Shown one piece after another: positions 18,004 through 26,380 of a stretch of 64,000 nucleotides of DNA. A model generated the notes under the pieces. That model had not been told where the DNA came from. It did not search any database and was given only the letters and a program-made list of their open reading frames with translations. Each line of letters opens with the position of its first letter. Position 1 is the first letter of the stretch. The position numbers were made by a program, and so were the translations under genes. This DNA is from CAZFIM01 sp964519615 (GTDB taxonomy: Bacteria > Chloroflexota > Dehalococcoidia > GIF9 > UBA5629): positions 1 to 64,000 of the forward strand of contig CAZFIM010000002.1 of assembly GCA_964519615.1 (NCBI GenBank). Reading direction: 5' to 3'.

Positions 18004-18519
18004 ATGAAAAAGTATCTTGTTATTATAGCGAGTATGATTTTGTTATTGAGCATATCGCAACTCGGCTGCTCAAAACGCGGTGAAATCAAGGACCAATTGA
18101 TACTGTATCTCGATACCAGCAGGAGCCAGAAGATTATCGAACTGCAGGGACAGCTCGAAACATATACCAATGAACTGCGCGGGCTGGATGCAGGCAGTAC
18201 CAGCGGAAATATCGATGAAGAACAGGTTGCCCGGCAACAGGAGGCGCTGCAAAGCCGTATCGCAGATGTAAAACAACAAATCGAACAGATGGAAAAGCTG
18301 TCTTCCACATGGCTTTCCAATAGCAAAGACTGGCAGGTCAAGAAAACGCAAAAAGGCGTCTTCTTAATCAGCGGCTACGGTCTGGGATGGGCTATGTCCG
18401 ATGTATCATCCGGCAAATGGTACTACTATACAATGGATGATACTTTTAAACCGGCAGATGCATCCGCACAGAAATTGCGAAGTATGCTGACCCCAAGCAG
18501 CAGTGCTTCTCCTCAATAA
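18004..18519 (+). CDS. Small lipoprotein with a coiled coil
   Basis: A 171-residue exported lipoprotein. The start ATG follows an AGAGGAAG ribosome site; an upstream in-frame extension adds a non-signal-like segment. The signal peptide (KKYLVIIASMILLLSISQ) ends in lipobox LGC. Residues about 35-95 are heptad-like and rich in Gln and Glu (QKIIELQGQLETYTNELRG and the later EQVARQQEALQSRIADVKQQ), suggesting a coiled coil. The C-terminus has aromatic segments (GLGWAMSDVSSGKWYYYTMD). No family is recognised. Role unknown, presumably at the cell envelope. Confidence 0.65.
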   Translation: MKKYLVIIASMILLLSISQLGCSKRGEIKDQLILYLDTSRSQKIIELQGQLETYTNELRGLDAGSTSGNIDEEQVARQQEALQSRIADVKQQIEQMEKLSSTWLSNSKDWQVKKTQKGVFLISGYGLGWAMSDVSSGKWYYYTMDDTFKPADASAQKLRSMLTPSSSASPQ

Positions 18520-18673
18520 ACGTGCCATGCAACCGTACTTTACTCACATAGCCGTTATTCGGGGCTCATACCAATACGGATACTGCTGCCATAAATATGC
18601 GCACTGCGCATTTACTTGAACACTCCCCCTAAAAAGGCTATCATCGAAATAGAACAGGCGGAGGTGAAACAAC

Positions 18674-19795
18674 GTGAAATCTTCTTTTCGACTATTTCGC
18701 ATAGCCGGAATCGAAATAGGGATTCATTTTAGCTGGATATTTATTTTCCTGCTTATAGCATGGTCTCTGGCACAGGGCTTTTTCCCGCAAAGCCATCCGG
18801 ATTGGAGCGTATCTACCTACTGGATTATGGGTGTAGCAGCAGCTCTTCTTCTCTTCGTTTCAGTTTTACTGCATGAACTGGCACATTCCCTTGTGGCTAA
18901 ATCACGGGGTTTACCTGTCGACAGCATTACCCTCTTTCTTCTGGGCGGTGTAAGCAATTTAGGGAAAGAGCCTGAAAAACCTCAGGTGGAATTTTACATG
19001 GCTATTGTCGGCCCCGGTACAAGCCTTGTCCTGGCCGTGATCTTCTGGACATTATTGCAGATAATTATTGATAAGACCGGACCGCTGGCAGGGCTGTTAT
19101 ACTATCTGGCGCTGATCAATATTCTGTTGGCGGCGTTCAATATCCTCCCCGGTTTTCCTCTCGACGGCGGACGCGTGCTGCGCTCAATCATCTGGGGAGC
19201 TACAGGCAATTTGGAGAAGGCTACCAATATTGCTACAACCGTCGGCAGAGTGATAGGCTGGCTTCTTATCGCCTCAGGCATATTCTGGATATTCAGAGGT
19301 GATTTCTTCGGTGGCCTCTGGATAGTCTTTATCGGCTGGTTTTTAAACAGCAGCGCACAGGCCAGCCGTCAGGAAATCTCATTACGTACACACTTGAGCG
19401 GCATCAAGATTAAACAGCTCATATACGGGCAGCCTGAATTTACCAACTCAGGGGCAACCGTTGAAAGCATAGTACATAATGTCTTTCATCAGGGAAAAAG
19501 CCGGGCAATACCCGTTGTGGAAAATGAAAAACTTGCCGGAATAGTAACGGTTACGGATGTAAAGGGTCTGCCGCATGACAAATGGAGCAGCACACCCGTA
19601 GGCGATATCATGACGCGGAGCCCACTATACAGCGTCTCGCCCGAGGATGATCTCAATACCGCATTGAGTATGATCGCCGGTCACGATATCAACCAGGTCA
19701 TTGTGCTGGATAATGGAAAGCTGGTTGGATTGATAAGCCGTGCCGATATTATCAGACACATCCAGCTCAGTCAGGAGCTGAATCTTAAACGTTAG
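18674..19795 (+). CDS. Site-2-type intramembrane metalloprotease with two CBS domains
   Basis: A 373-residue M50 family protease. The zinc motif HELAH lies in the second or third membrane segment and the third ligand in FPLDGGRV (about residue 165); both are intact. About six membrane segments fill residues 1-230. Two CBS domains follow (about 245-365: ESIVHNVFHQGKSRAIPVVE, and VGDIMTRSPL to GLISRADI), which in this subgroup may sense adenine nucleotides. Site-2 proteases cut membrane-bound regulators such as anti-sigma factors; a candidate anti-sigma factor lies at 29555 but nothing ties them directly. GTG start after GGAGGTG. An HtrA protease follows 157 bases downstream. Confidence 0.9.
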   Translation: MKSSFRLFRIAGIEIGIHFSWIFIFLLIAWSLAQGFFPQSHPDWSVSTYWIMGVAAALLLFVSVLLHELAHSLVAKSRGLPVDSITLFLLGGVSNLGKEPEKPQVEFYMAIVGPGTSLVLAVIFWTLLQIIIDKTGPLAGLLYYLALINILLAAFNILPGFPLDGGRVLRSIIWGATGNLEKATNIATTVGRVIGWLLIASGIFWIFRGDFFGGLWIVFIGWFLNSSAQASRQEISLRTHLSGIKIKQLIYGQPEFTNSGATVESIVHNVFHQGKSRAIPVVENEKLAGIVTVTDVKGLPHDKWSSTPVGDIMTRSPLYSVSPEDDLNTALSMIAGHDINQVIVLDNGKLVGLISRADIIRHIQLSQELNLKR

Positions 19796-19952
19796 CTTCT
19801 TTCCCTAGAGCGGCAAGATAGTATTTAATTTATCTATGAATGCAGCTACTCGATAAAGCATCAGAAGAGGATATCTGGCATTGACGATATGCTCTATTAC
19901 TTATATCCTCATATATATAAATGCTTGATAAAAAACTCAGGAGGAATTTGTT

Positions 19953-21065
19953 ATGCAAATCAGAACACGCTTGTTAAAGCCGGTTCTGGCCCTTTATATA
20001 GTGGTGGTACTGGCCACTGCGACGGGATGTGTGATCGCTCCTGTCGCCCCCGGGTCCGGCACCACCCCCTCGGTGCCGACCGGCACCGCCAATCCCACCA
20101 CCATCCCAAGTATTATAAAGACACCGGGCCCGATATTGCCTGATTTTACAGCGGTAGTGGCCAAGGTGAGGCCCTCCGTTGTAGCAATAAACATCGAGGT
20201 AATAACCTATGACATTTTCAACAGGCCTGTCCAGCAGCAGGGAGCTGGTTCCGGATGGATACTGGACTCCAACGGGCTTATCGTCACCAACAACCATGTA
20301 GTGGAAGGTGCTGAAACTATCGCCGTAGTCCTCCATGACGGTTCAGTCGTGCCTGCCAAACTGGTGGGATCCGATGCGCTGACGGATATAGCGGTAATAC
20401 AAATCAATAACCCAAACCTCACCCCCATCGACATAGGCGATTCGGATAATCTGCAGGTAGGAGAGTGGATATTGACGGTGGGGAACTCTCTGGGATTGGG
20501 CATTACCGCTAAAGAAGGCATCGTGAGTAGAACAGATGTCTCTCTTGCAGTCTCTGCTGCGGAGACAGTCGATAATCTGGTAGAGGTGAGCGCTGCTATC
20601 AACCCGGGCAACAGCGGCGGACCGCTGGTAAACATGAGAGGCGAGGTAGTAGGAATAAACAGCATCAAAATCGCCACATCGGGTGTGGAGGGCATGGGGT
20701 ATGCCATTAGCAGCCGGGCTGCCGAACCCATTATTCAGGAACTGGTCAGGCAGGGTTACGTCACGCGGCCGTGGCTGGGCGTCTCCGTAAGAGATGTGGA
20801 TGAAAATATCGCTGCATATTTCGGCCTTTCAGTGGTCAAAGGTGTTCTCGTTACACAGGTCTCCAGAAACAGCCCCGCCAGCAGAGCGGGACTTCAGCAG
20901 GGCGATGTTATCGTTGAGATGAAAGGGGAAGAGATTATCACATCGACCGATTTGCGCAACGCTATTCATTCTTCGCAAATAGGCCAGGAGATATCGATAA
21001 CGTATGTGAGAAATGGGTCGAAGAACGCAACCAAAGCTACTTTGACGGAAGTGCCGGCACCCTGA
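19953..21065 (+). CDS. htrA: HtrA/DegP-type serine protease, membrane-attached lipoprotein
   Basis: A 370-residue trypsin-like protease with one PDZ domain. A signal peptide ends in lipobox ATGC (about residue 26), followed by a Ser/Thr/Pro-rich linker. Catalytic residues are His in NNHVVEG, Asp in LTDIAVIQ and Ser in NPGNSGGPL. The PDZ domain covers about residues 270-365 (RPWLGVSV, SPASRAGLQQGDVI). It would degrade or refold damaged envelope proteins. AGGAGG precedes the ATG by eight bases. A second HtrA lies at 30387, and the two differ in the linker and loop regions, so they are paralogues and not a recent duplication. Confidence 0.92.
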   Translation: MQIRTRLLKPVLALYIVVVLATATGCVIAPVAPGSGTTPSVPTGTANPTTIPSIIKTPGPILPDFTAVVAKVRPSVVAINIEVITYDIFNRPVQQQGAGSGWILDSNGLIVTNNHVVEGAETIAVVLHDGSVVPAKLVGSDALTDIAVIQINNPNLTPIDIGDSDNLQVGEWILTVGNSLGLGITAKEGIVSRTDVSLAVSAAETVDNLVEVSAAINPGNSGGPLVNMRGEVVGINSIKIATSGVEGMGYAISSRAAEPIIQELVRQGYVTRPWLGVSVRDVDENIAAYFGLSVVKGVLVTQVSRNSPASRAGLQQGDVIVEMKGEEIITSTDLRNAIHSSQIGQEISITYVRNGSKNATKATLTEVPAP

Positions 21066-21134
21066 TTTTGAAGCCGTTACTTCCCGTTTCTTCCGTGACG
21101 TATAAGATAACGTGTAGCAAAGTGTTAACACAAT

Positions 21135-21167
21135 GCGGCTGCCATACACCGATACGTATGCAGCCGC
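21135..21167. terminator. Bidirectional hairpin between convergent genes
   Basis: GCGGCTGC (21135-21142) pairs with GCAGCCGC (21160-21167), extended inward by ATAC/GTAT after a one-base bulge. It sits between the ends of the convergent htrA and ACT-domain genes, as expected for a shared terminator. There is no clear U-tract on either side. Confidence 0.6.
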
Positions 21168-21170
21168 CTC

Positions 21171-21584
21171 TTACAACGAGTATATCTCTTTACCGAACGT
21201 TTTCACCCAATTCTTCTGCAGGACATCCATTGCTTTTTCCGTTTTGTCCACACCCACGATGATAATGGGCTGATTGCTCTCCCCTCTGCCCAGATAGGGA
21301 TAGAAATAGGTGATATTGATATCGGCCTTGAAGAGAGGTTTCAATACCGCCATGAGTCCGCCGGGATGATCGGGGACTTCAACCGCCAGGACATCGGTTT
21401 CTTTTATGGAATAACCGTGGCTTTTCAATACATTGACGGTCTTTTCCGGGCTGTCCGTTACAAACCGCACAGTNNNNNNNNNNATTGCCCTGATATTGAT
21501 GTGTTCCGCTACCAGGCATTCGCTCACAGCCAGAAACCTGCCGGGTACGTTGTCAAGGCTGACTGAAATCTGTTTTACACACAT
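21171..21584 (-). CDS. ACT-domain protein (contains an assembly gap)
   Basis: About 137 residues with two ACT-like repeats: the N-terminal ISVSLDNVPGRFLAVSECLV and the second VLAVEVPDHPGGLMAVLKPL. ACT domains bind amino acids and regulate enzymes. The scaffold gap 21474-21483 cuts the first repeat after NIRA; comparison with typical ACT sequence suggests more than four residues are missing there, so the real gap is probably longer than ten bases. It lies 66 bases downstream of the gamma subunit of a 2-oxoacid oxidoreductase on the same strand, a setting that suggests regulation of, or response to, amino-acid-derived 2-oxoacids. Confidence 0.78.
   Translation of the reverse strand: MCVKQISVSLDNVPGRFLAVSECLVAEHINIRAXXXXTVRFVTDSPEKTVNVLKSHGYSIKETDVLAVEVPDHPGGLMAVLKPLFKADINITYFYPYLGRGESNQPIIIVGVDKTEKAMDVLQKNWVKTFGKEIYSL
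21474..21483. other. Scaffold gap (10 N)
   Basis: Ten Ns inside the ACT-domain gene. The frame happens to be preserved across the gap, but the length is a placeholder. Confidence 0.98.
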
Positions 21585-21650
21585 GGTTCCCCCCGGTTCT
21601 TCATTATATAGCTGGCCGGATTTGTCGGCAGTAATCCCATACCGGCCGGC

Positions 21651-22181
21651 CTAGAAAAGCTCATATCCTTTTTGAAGCGCTATTTCATTAGCGGCAAGCA
21701 CTTTGGGTTTATTCCCCAATGTGCTTTTAAGCCCTTCAAGCAGATTGGCAAGAGACACGACATTGCTTTTTTTTATAAATGCTCCCAGCATAACCATATT
21801 TGCCGAACGTTGATTGCCCAATTCCTCGGCGATATTATTGGCAGCCACGCTCACTATCTCTACATCGCCACGAATGATCTCCGGTTTAACCAGGCTGGAA
21901 TTTATAAAAAACTGTCCCCCTGACTGTATCTGATTCTGAAACCGTGCGAGGGACGGTTGATTCATGGCCACAATGAATTCAGGCGAGGAGGCGACAGGCG
22001 AAGCTATCTCCTCATCCGATATGGCGATAGTACAGTTGGCGGTGCCTCCGCGGACTTCTGCGCCGTATGCCGGCAGGTAAGTGACGAATTTACCGTCCAG
22101 CATAGCCCCCTGTGCCAGAATAAGCCCCATAGAAAGCACACCCTGACCTCCGAAACCGGCAAAAACCGTTTTAATCAGCAC
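21651..22181 (-). CDS. 2-oxoacid:ferredoxin oxidoreductase gamma subunit
   Basis: A 176-residue gamma domain of the pyruvate/2-oxoglutarate/branched-chain 2-oxoacid:ferredoxin oxidoreductase family. The N-terminal FAGFGGQGVLSMGLILA and the later PAYGAEVRGGTANC segments are diagnostic; this domain shapes the CoA-binding region. The start overlaps the end of the beta-subunit gene by 11 bases, so the genes are translationally coupled. Last of the four-gene order ferredoxin, alpha, beta, gamma. Confidence 0.9.
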   Translation of the reverse strand: MLIKTVFAGFGGQGVLSMGLILAQGAMLDGKFVTYLPAYGAEVRGGTANCTIAISDEEIASPVASSPEFIVAMNQPSLARFQNQIQSGGQFFINSSLVKPEIIRGDVEIVSVAANNIAEELGNQRSANMVMLGAFIKKSNVVSLANLLEGLKSTLGNKPKVLAANEIALQKGYELF

Positions 22182-22926
22182 TGCCGCTGCCCCTCATATC
22201 TTTTATTACGCCCAACGGGAAGGCTTTGACCATCTCATTATCTATCCACTGCCATGACTGTATAGGGCTCATCTTCCAGTTGGTAGGGCAGGGAGAGAGT
22301 ATCTCGACCATGGAGAAGCCGATATTATCTATCTGGTTCTGGAACGCTTTGCGGATAGCTTTCTTAGCTTGCCTGATATGAGCAGGTGAATTGACCGCAA
22401 CCCGCTCTATATATGCTGAGCCTTCGATAAAGCCCAGAATTTCACTCATCCTGATAGGATATCCCTCCAGCTTCTTATCCCTCCCGTAAGGGGTTGTGGT
22501 GGTCTTCTGGTTTTGCAGGGTGGTGGGTGCCATCTGCCCTCCCGTCATCCCGTAAACGGCATTGTTGATAAAAATAGCAGTGATGTTCTCACCGCGGTTG
22601 GCGGCATGTATGGTCTCCGCCGTACCGATAGCCGCGAGATCTCCATCGCCCTGATAGGTAAATACGATACCCTCGGGATAGGCCCTCTTCAACCCCGTTG
22701 CCACGGCTGCACCCCTCCCGTGCGCAGACTCCGCCATATCCACATCGAAATAGTGGTAGGCAAAGACCGAACATCCCGGAGGAGGAATGCCTATGGTCCT
22801 GTCCTGAATATTCAGTTCATCGATAACTTCGCATACAAGCCGGTGAACGATAGAATGCCCGCAGCCCGGACAATAGTGAAATACAGCTTTTTTAAGTGAG
22901 ACAGGCCTGGTAAATACCTTCTTCAT
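22171..22926 (-). CDS. 2-oxoacid:ferredoxin oxidoreductase beta (thiamine-diphosphate) subunit
   Basis: A 251-residue TPP-binding subunit. The cofactor and metal motif runs from GDGDLAAIG to INNAVYGMTGGQ; HYCPGCGHS at the N-terminus and GIPPPGCSVF are typical cysteine-containing segments of the Kor/Vor branch. It performs the decarboxylation step of oxidising a 2-oxoacid to acyl-CoA while reducing ferredoxin. Three bases separate it from the alpha gene. Branched-chain (Vor) or 2-oxoglutarate (Kor) specificity cannot be settled by eye. Confidence 0.92.
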   Translation of the reverse strand: MKKVFTRPVSLKKAVFHYCPGCGHSIVHRLVCEVIDELNIQDRTIGIPPPGCSVFAYHYFDVDMAESAHGRGAAVATGLKRAYPEGIVFTYQGDGDLAAIGTAETIHAANRGENITAIFINNAVYGMTGGQMAPTTLQNQKTTTTPYGRDKKLEGYPIRMSEILGFIEGSAYIERVAVNSPAHIRQAKKAIRKAFQNQIDNIGFSMVEILSPCPTNWKMSPIQSWQWIDNEMVKAFPLGVIKDMRGSGSAD

Positions 22927-22929
22927 AAT

Positions 22930-23997
22930 CTACATTAAACCCTTTTGATAATATATACGGGAGATAACCTGAGCGATCTCACTGGGCGTGGGGATAACAC
23001 CACCCGTCCGTCCGTAGAATGAGACCTCCCCCCGCCCTTCCAGTGAAAGCTTCACATCTTCTATCATCTGTCCCATGTTCAGTTCAAAGGTAAGGAATTG
23101 TCCGGTGGTACGAGACAGGTCTTTAAGCCGCTCGGATGGATAAGGCCATAAAGTGACCGGGCGCATAAGCCCCACTTTAAGCCCGTTCTGCCTGACGGTG
23201 CGAATGGCGCCTTTGGCGATGCGGGCTGCAATGCCGAAGGCCACCACGATAAGCCGGGCATCATCCACCATGAATGTCTCGGAAAGAGTTTCCTGTGCTG
23301 CAATTACCTGGTACCTTCTGAACAGGCTCCAATTTATCTCCTCCAATTCGGCAGGATTGGAAGTAAAGGTCTTGATAAACATGCTCGGGCGATCCTTTGC
23401 CCCCCGCAGCGCCCTACTCCTGACCGGCAACATTCCGGGAGCCTCATATTTGAACTCTACCGGCTCCATCATCTGACCCAGCATGCCGTCGCCAAGGATA
23501 ATAACCGGGATGAGGTACTTATCGGCAAGGTCAAAAGCTTTATGCGTGAGGTCTGCCAGCTCCTGTACCGAGGATGGTGCCAGCACTATCGTGCGATAAT
23601 CTCCGTGTCCGCCGCCCCGTGTGGACTGAAAATAATCTGACTGCGCAGCTACGATGCTGCCCAGTCCCGGTCCTCCCCTGGACATATTGACTATCACTGC
23701 CGGAAGCTCACAAGCGGCAAGATAGGAGATGCCTTCCTGCTTGAGGCTGATGCCGGGGCTGGAGGAGGAGGTCATAACGCGCACGCCGGCCACGCTGGCG
23801 CCGTAGACCATATTGATGGCGGAGACCTCGCTCTCCGCCTGTATGAAAGCGCAGCCCTTTCTCCTGCTTAAATTAGCTGCCATATATTCAGTTAATTCAT
23901 TCTGCGGCGTGATGGGATAGCCGAAATAACACTGGCACCCGGCCCTGATGGCCGCTTCGCCAATGGCGGCATTCCCATACATGAGCACTTTAGTCAC
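22930..23997 (-). CDS. 2-oxoacid:ferredoxin oxidoreductase alpha subunit (VorB/KorA-like)
   Basis: A 355-residue pyrimidine-domain subunit. The stretches CYFGYPITPQNELTEYM, AESEVSAINMVYGASVAG, TSSSSPGISLKQEG and GGGHGDYRTIVLAPSSVQE are characteristic. The overall sequence resembles proteins annotated as 3-methyl-2-oxobutanoate dehydrogenase VorB, favouring branched-chain 2-oxoacids, although Kor enzymes are close relatives. In an anaerobe the complex can work in either direction: amino-acid oxidation to acyl-CoA or reductive carboxylation. Its start overlaps the ferredoxin gene by eight bases. Confidence 0.92.
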   Translation of the reverse strand: MTKVLMYGNAAIGEAAIRAGCQCYFGYPITPQNELTEYMAANLSRRKGCAFIQAESEVSAINMVYGASVAGVRVMTSSSSPGISLKQEGISYLAACELPAVIVNMSRGGPGLGSIVAAQSDYFQSTRGGGHGDYRTIVLAPSSVQELADLTHKAFDLADKYLIPVIILGDGMLGQMMEPVEFKYEAPGMLPVRSRALRGAKDRPSMFIKTFTSNPAELEEINWSLFRRYQVIAAQETLSETFMVDDARLIVVAFGIAARIAKGAIRTVRQNGLKVGLMRPVTLWPYPSERLKDLSRTTGQFLTFELNMGQMIEDVKLSLEGRGEVSFYGRTGGVIPTPSEIAQVISRIYYQKGLM

Positions 23998-24199
23998 GGT
24001 ACACCTCTATAGCGACCTCCGCACACACCAGAGCGCAGATAGCGCAGCCCGTACACTGCCCGCTGTCACCGCAAACAGCATACTGATAGCCGGCGGCATT
24101 GAGCTGGTCTGAAAGAGAGATAAGCTCTTTGGGGCAGAAAGAGGTGCATATTGCACAGCCTTTGCAGAGTTCGGTATCGATCTGGATATATCCGCTCAT
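23990..24199 (-). CDS. 2x[4Fe-4S] ferredoxin (delta) subunit of the 2-oxoacid oxidoreductase
   Basis: A 69-residue ferredoxin-like subunit with two cluster motifs, CKGCAICTSFCP and CTGCAICALVC; the last ligand set ends CAEV instead of the usual CP. It heads the operon and would pass electrons from the TPP subunit to free ferredoxin. It overlaps the alpha-subunit start by eight bases. Confidence 0.92.
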   Translation of the reverse strand: MSGYIQIDTELCKGCAICTSFCPKELISLSDQLNAAGYQYAVCGDSGQCTGCAICALVCAEVAIEVYRD

Positions 24200-24449
24200 A
24201 ACAAGTATCGATCGTGGAGCAGCCTGGACAGGTTAGGCAACCGGCGGGCTGTTCAATTGTCGCTGGTTATTCTACTCCTGAAACACGAACATACGCAAAT
24301 AATGATACTCAGGCGTAAATAATTGTTATCTGCAGGTTACCGTCATCCATTTGTTTCCAGATATGTTTAATCAAATGAAAGCTAAGGCTTGTCAAAGGGA
24401 CCGCTTGTAAGATATGCTTTGAACGCACTATAGTGAGCATGTATGTAAC
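24200..24449. other. Divergent intergenic region
   Basis: About 250 bases between the start of the 2-oxoacid oxidoreductase operon (minus strand) and the frameshifted HAD gene (plus strand). It should hold promoters for both directions. No strong operator or RNA gene is apparent. Confidence 0.45.
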
Positions 24450-25054
24450 ATGATAAAAATCCTGGCCCTTGACGCAATGGGGGTAATTTATCCGACAGCA
24501 GATGATGTAAAACATCTGCTGATACCGTTCATTGAGGAAAAGGCGGCAGCAAAGACATTCCCGTAATAGAGAGGCTTTATTATTCGGCAAGCCTGGGTGA
24601 GATATCTGCGGCTGATTTCTGGCAAAGCGCGGGATTAAACCCTCATCTTGAAGACGAATATCTTGAAAGACATCGTCTTGCTGACGGCCTGATACACTTC
24701 CTTGAAACGATCAGGGGGAGGGGCTACAGAATATGGTGCCTATCCAATGACTTGTCCGAATGGTCAAAAAAACTGCGCAAGCGTTTTAGACTGGAAAAAT
24801 ACTTCGAAGGATTCGTTGTCAGCGGGGATGCCGGCGCAAGAAAGCCGGCACCGGCAATTTATCACAAGCTGCTTGAGCTCATGCAGGAGAACCCGAAAAA
24901 TATCACCTTCGTTGATGACAATGCAAAGAATCTGGATTCAGCAGCGGCACTCGGCTTCCACACGATACTTTTTAGACCCATGGGGGATAATGTCACCGGC
25001 TGCGTCCATCAAACGGTCCGCAATTTCGGTGAGCTTGAGCTTCTTTTGCCTTAA
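24450..25054 (+). pseudogene. HAD-superfamily hydrolase broken by a single-base frameshift
   Basis: Two frames together encode one HAD protein of about 201 residues. The first, from ATG 24450, opens with motif I ILALDAMGVIYP and stops at 24564. The second resumes in the next frame near 24542 (GGSKDIPVIERLYY) and carries motif II CLSND, the motif III lysine in ARKPAPAIY and motif IV FVDDN. Adding one A to the four-A run at 24538-24541 restores a continuous frame; 605 bases plus one is a multiple of three. The second motif I aspartate, usual in phosphatases, is methionine, so the intact protein may not be a phosphatase. Sequencing error or recent inactivation are both possible. Confidence 0.85.
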
Positions 25055-25451
25055 ATCTGTAAATTAGCAGCCGCTTTACTATAAGTCACCCATCCATGGA
25101 TAAAGGTTCCCCGGGTCAGCCATCATACAGCTTTCCCCAATACTGGATTAAACCTCTCTGGTTGGTATTTTATCCACATCACTATCCGCCAGAGATGATG
25201 TCTGGTACAATTTGCTCCCTTTTTTCCTGCGTGCTGCCTGCGCCAAGCGGCCGTATTAGAAACGTAAAACATTCGCAAAAAGCCTGAACATAATTATCTA
25301 CTTTTCTTCTACGAGATTGACATGTTGCCCTCCTGCGGCAGACTCCTCGCACTGGCTAATAATAGACGATTATGATACGAATCAACGGCTGCTGCCCGCT
25401 CGTGTGTCATCAATAATCCGTTGAAGGCGGGTTCGCACTCAAGTAAAAACG
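25055..25451. other. Intergenic stretch without a supported gene
   Basis: About 400 bases between the convergent HAD and lipoprotein genes. Short open frames here lack ribosome sites and recognisable products. No clear terminator hairpin was found. Confidence 0.45.
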
Positions 25452-26204
25452 CTAGTGGCCGCCGCAGCACTGGACGTTGAGTGTTATTTTGGCCTCCGCC
25501 TGCCGTCCGGTGGTATCGGTCACTTTCACCGTTACGGTCTGCAGCGACCTTTGTTTGGCGATGTAGTATACCTTTTCCATCGTATCGTCCGCCGGGTCTA
25601 TATCTCCGCCCGTTGCGGTCCATTCTATGGCAAGTGCATCGCCGTCCGGGTCCTCGGCTTTGCATCTGAAGATAACGGTGCTCCACTGCCTTACCTTTAC
25701 CGGGTCCTGCCCCGGAAATACCTCATACGGGGGAAGGCCGGAAGGCTGTACCATAAGAGTTATGACGGGAGCATGGCCGGTCTCTTCCGGCGCAGCTACC
25801 TGCACGTGGACAGTATCCGTAGCCGCTCCGCCGGAACCGTCCGTTACCGTCACCCCGATGCTGTAATGCCCTTCCTGCGCAGGAGCTTTCCAGATAACGG
25901 TATCCCCCTTGCCCGAGATGCTGCCTGCTTCTATGGACCAGGAGTAGTAGAGCTCGCCGCCGTCGCTGTCCTCTGCGATGCAGCGGACCTCCGTGCTTGC
26001 CAGCGGGGCAATCTGTGACCGGGCCTGCACGGAACGTATAACGGGCATGCTGTTTTCAGGCTGCGGAGTATCGGCGGGTGCCGCGGCCGGCGCTGCCGGG
26101 GAAGCGGTTTCTTCCGGGGGCGTGAGCTGGCATCCGGCAAGGCACAGGGCCGTGATTGCCGGCAGTGCTATTGCCGCTGCGAGTAACCGCTTGAAAACTT
26201 TCAT
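25452..26204 (-). CDS. Lipoprotein with two PKD/Ig-like domains
   Basis: A 250-residue exported lipoprotein. The signal peptide ends with lipobox LAGC (about residue 25), followed by an Ala/Pro/Glu linker. Two Ig-like repeats of the PKD kind follow, at about residues 55-135 (CIAEDSDGGELYYSWSIEAG, IGVTVTDGSGG) and 145-245 (CKAEDPDGDALAIEWTATGG, VTVKVTDTTGR). Such domains usually mediate binding or act as spacers on the cell surface. A CCGGH C-terminus is unusual. A related but larger PKD protein is at 52195. Confidence 0.8.
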   Translation of the reverse strand: MKVFKRLLAAAIALPAITALCLAGCQLTPPEETASPAAPAAAPADTPQPENSMPVIRSVQARSQIAPLASTEVRCIAEDSDGGELYYSWSIEAGSISGKGDTVIWKAPAQEGHYSIGVTVTDGSGGAATDTVHVQVAAPEETGHAPVITLMVQPSGLPPYEVFPGQDPVKVRQWSTVIFRCKAEDPDGDALAIEWTATGGDIDPADDTMEKVYYIAKQRSLQTVTVKVTDTTGRQAEAKITLNVQCCGGH

Positions 26205-26342
26205 CAGTATGCCGGAAAAACGCTTATCGGTACCGATGGGAGCACGATATATCGATTCCGTTGACTAATTATAGTGAATACAATGGGCAAAGTCGAACAA
26301 CTCTAAATTGATAAAATAGATAAGGCCGGCAAGCGCAGGGGC

Positions 26343-26371
26343 TTGGACAGGCGCCCGGCATCGGTTATAAT
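26343..26371 (+). promoter_or_regulatory. Sigma-70-type promoter placing pyrF on a leaderless transcript
   Basis: TTGGAC (26343-26348), a 17-base spacer, and TATAAT (26366-26371). The ATG of pyrF is at 26381, nine bases after the -10 box, so transcription should start within a few bases of the start codon. There is no Shine-Dalgarno sequence, consistent with a leaderless message. Confidence 0.72.
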
Positions 26372-26380
26372 GCTTGTTGT

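Noticed and set aside
25096..25287. 63-codon frame between the HAD and lipoprotein genes
   Set aside because: No ribosome site and no recognisable protein features.
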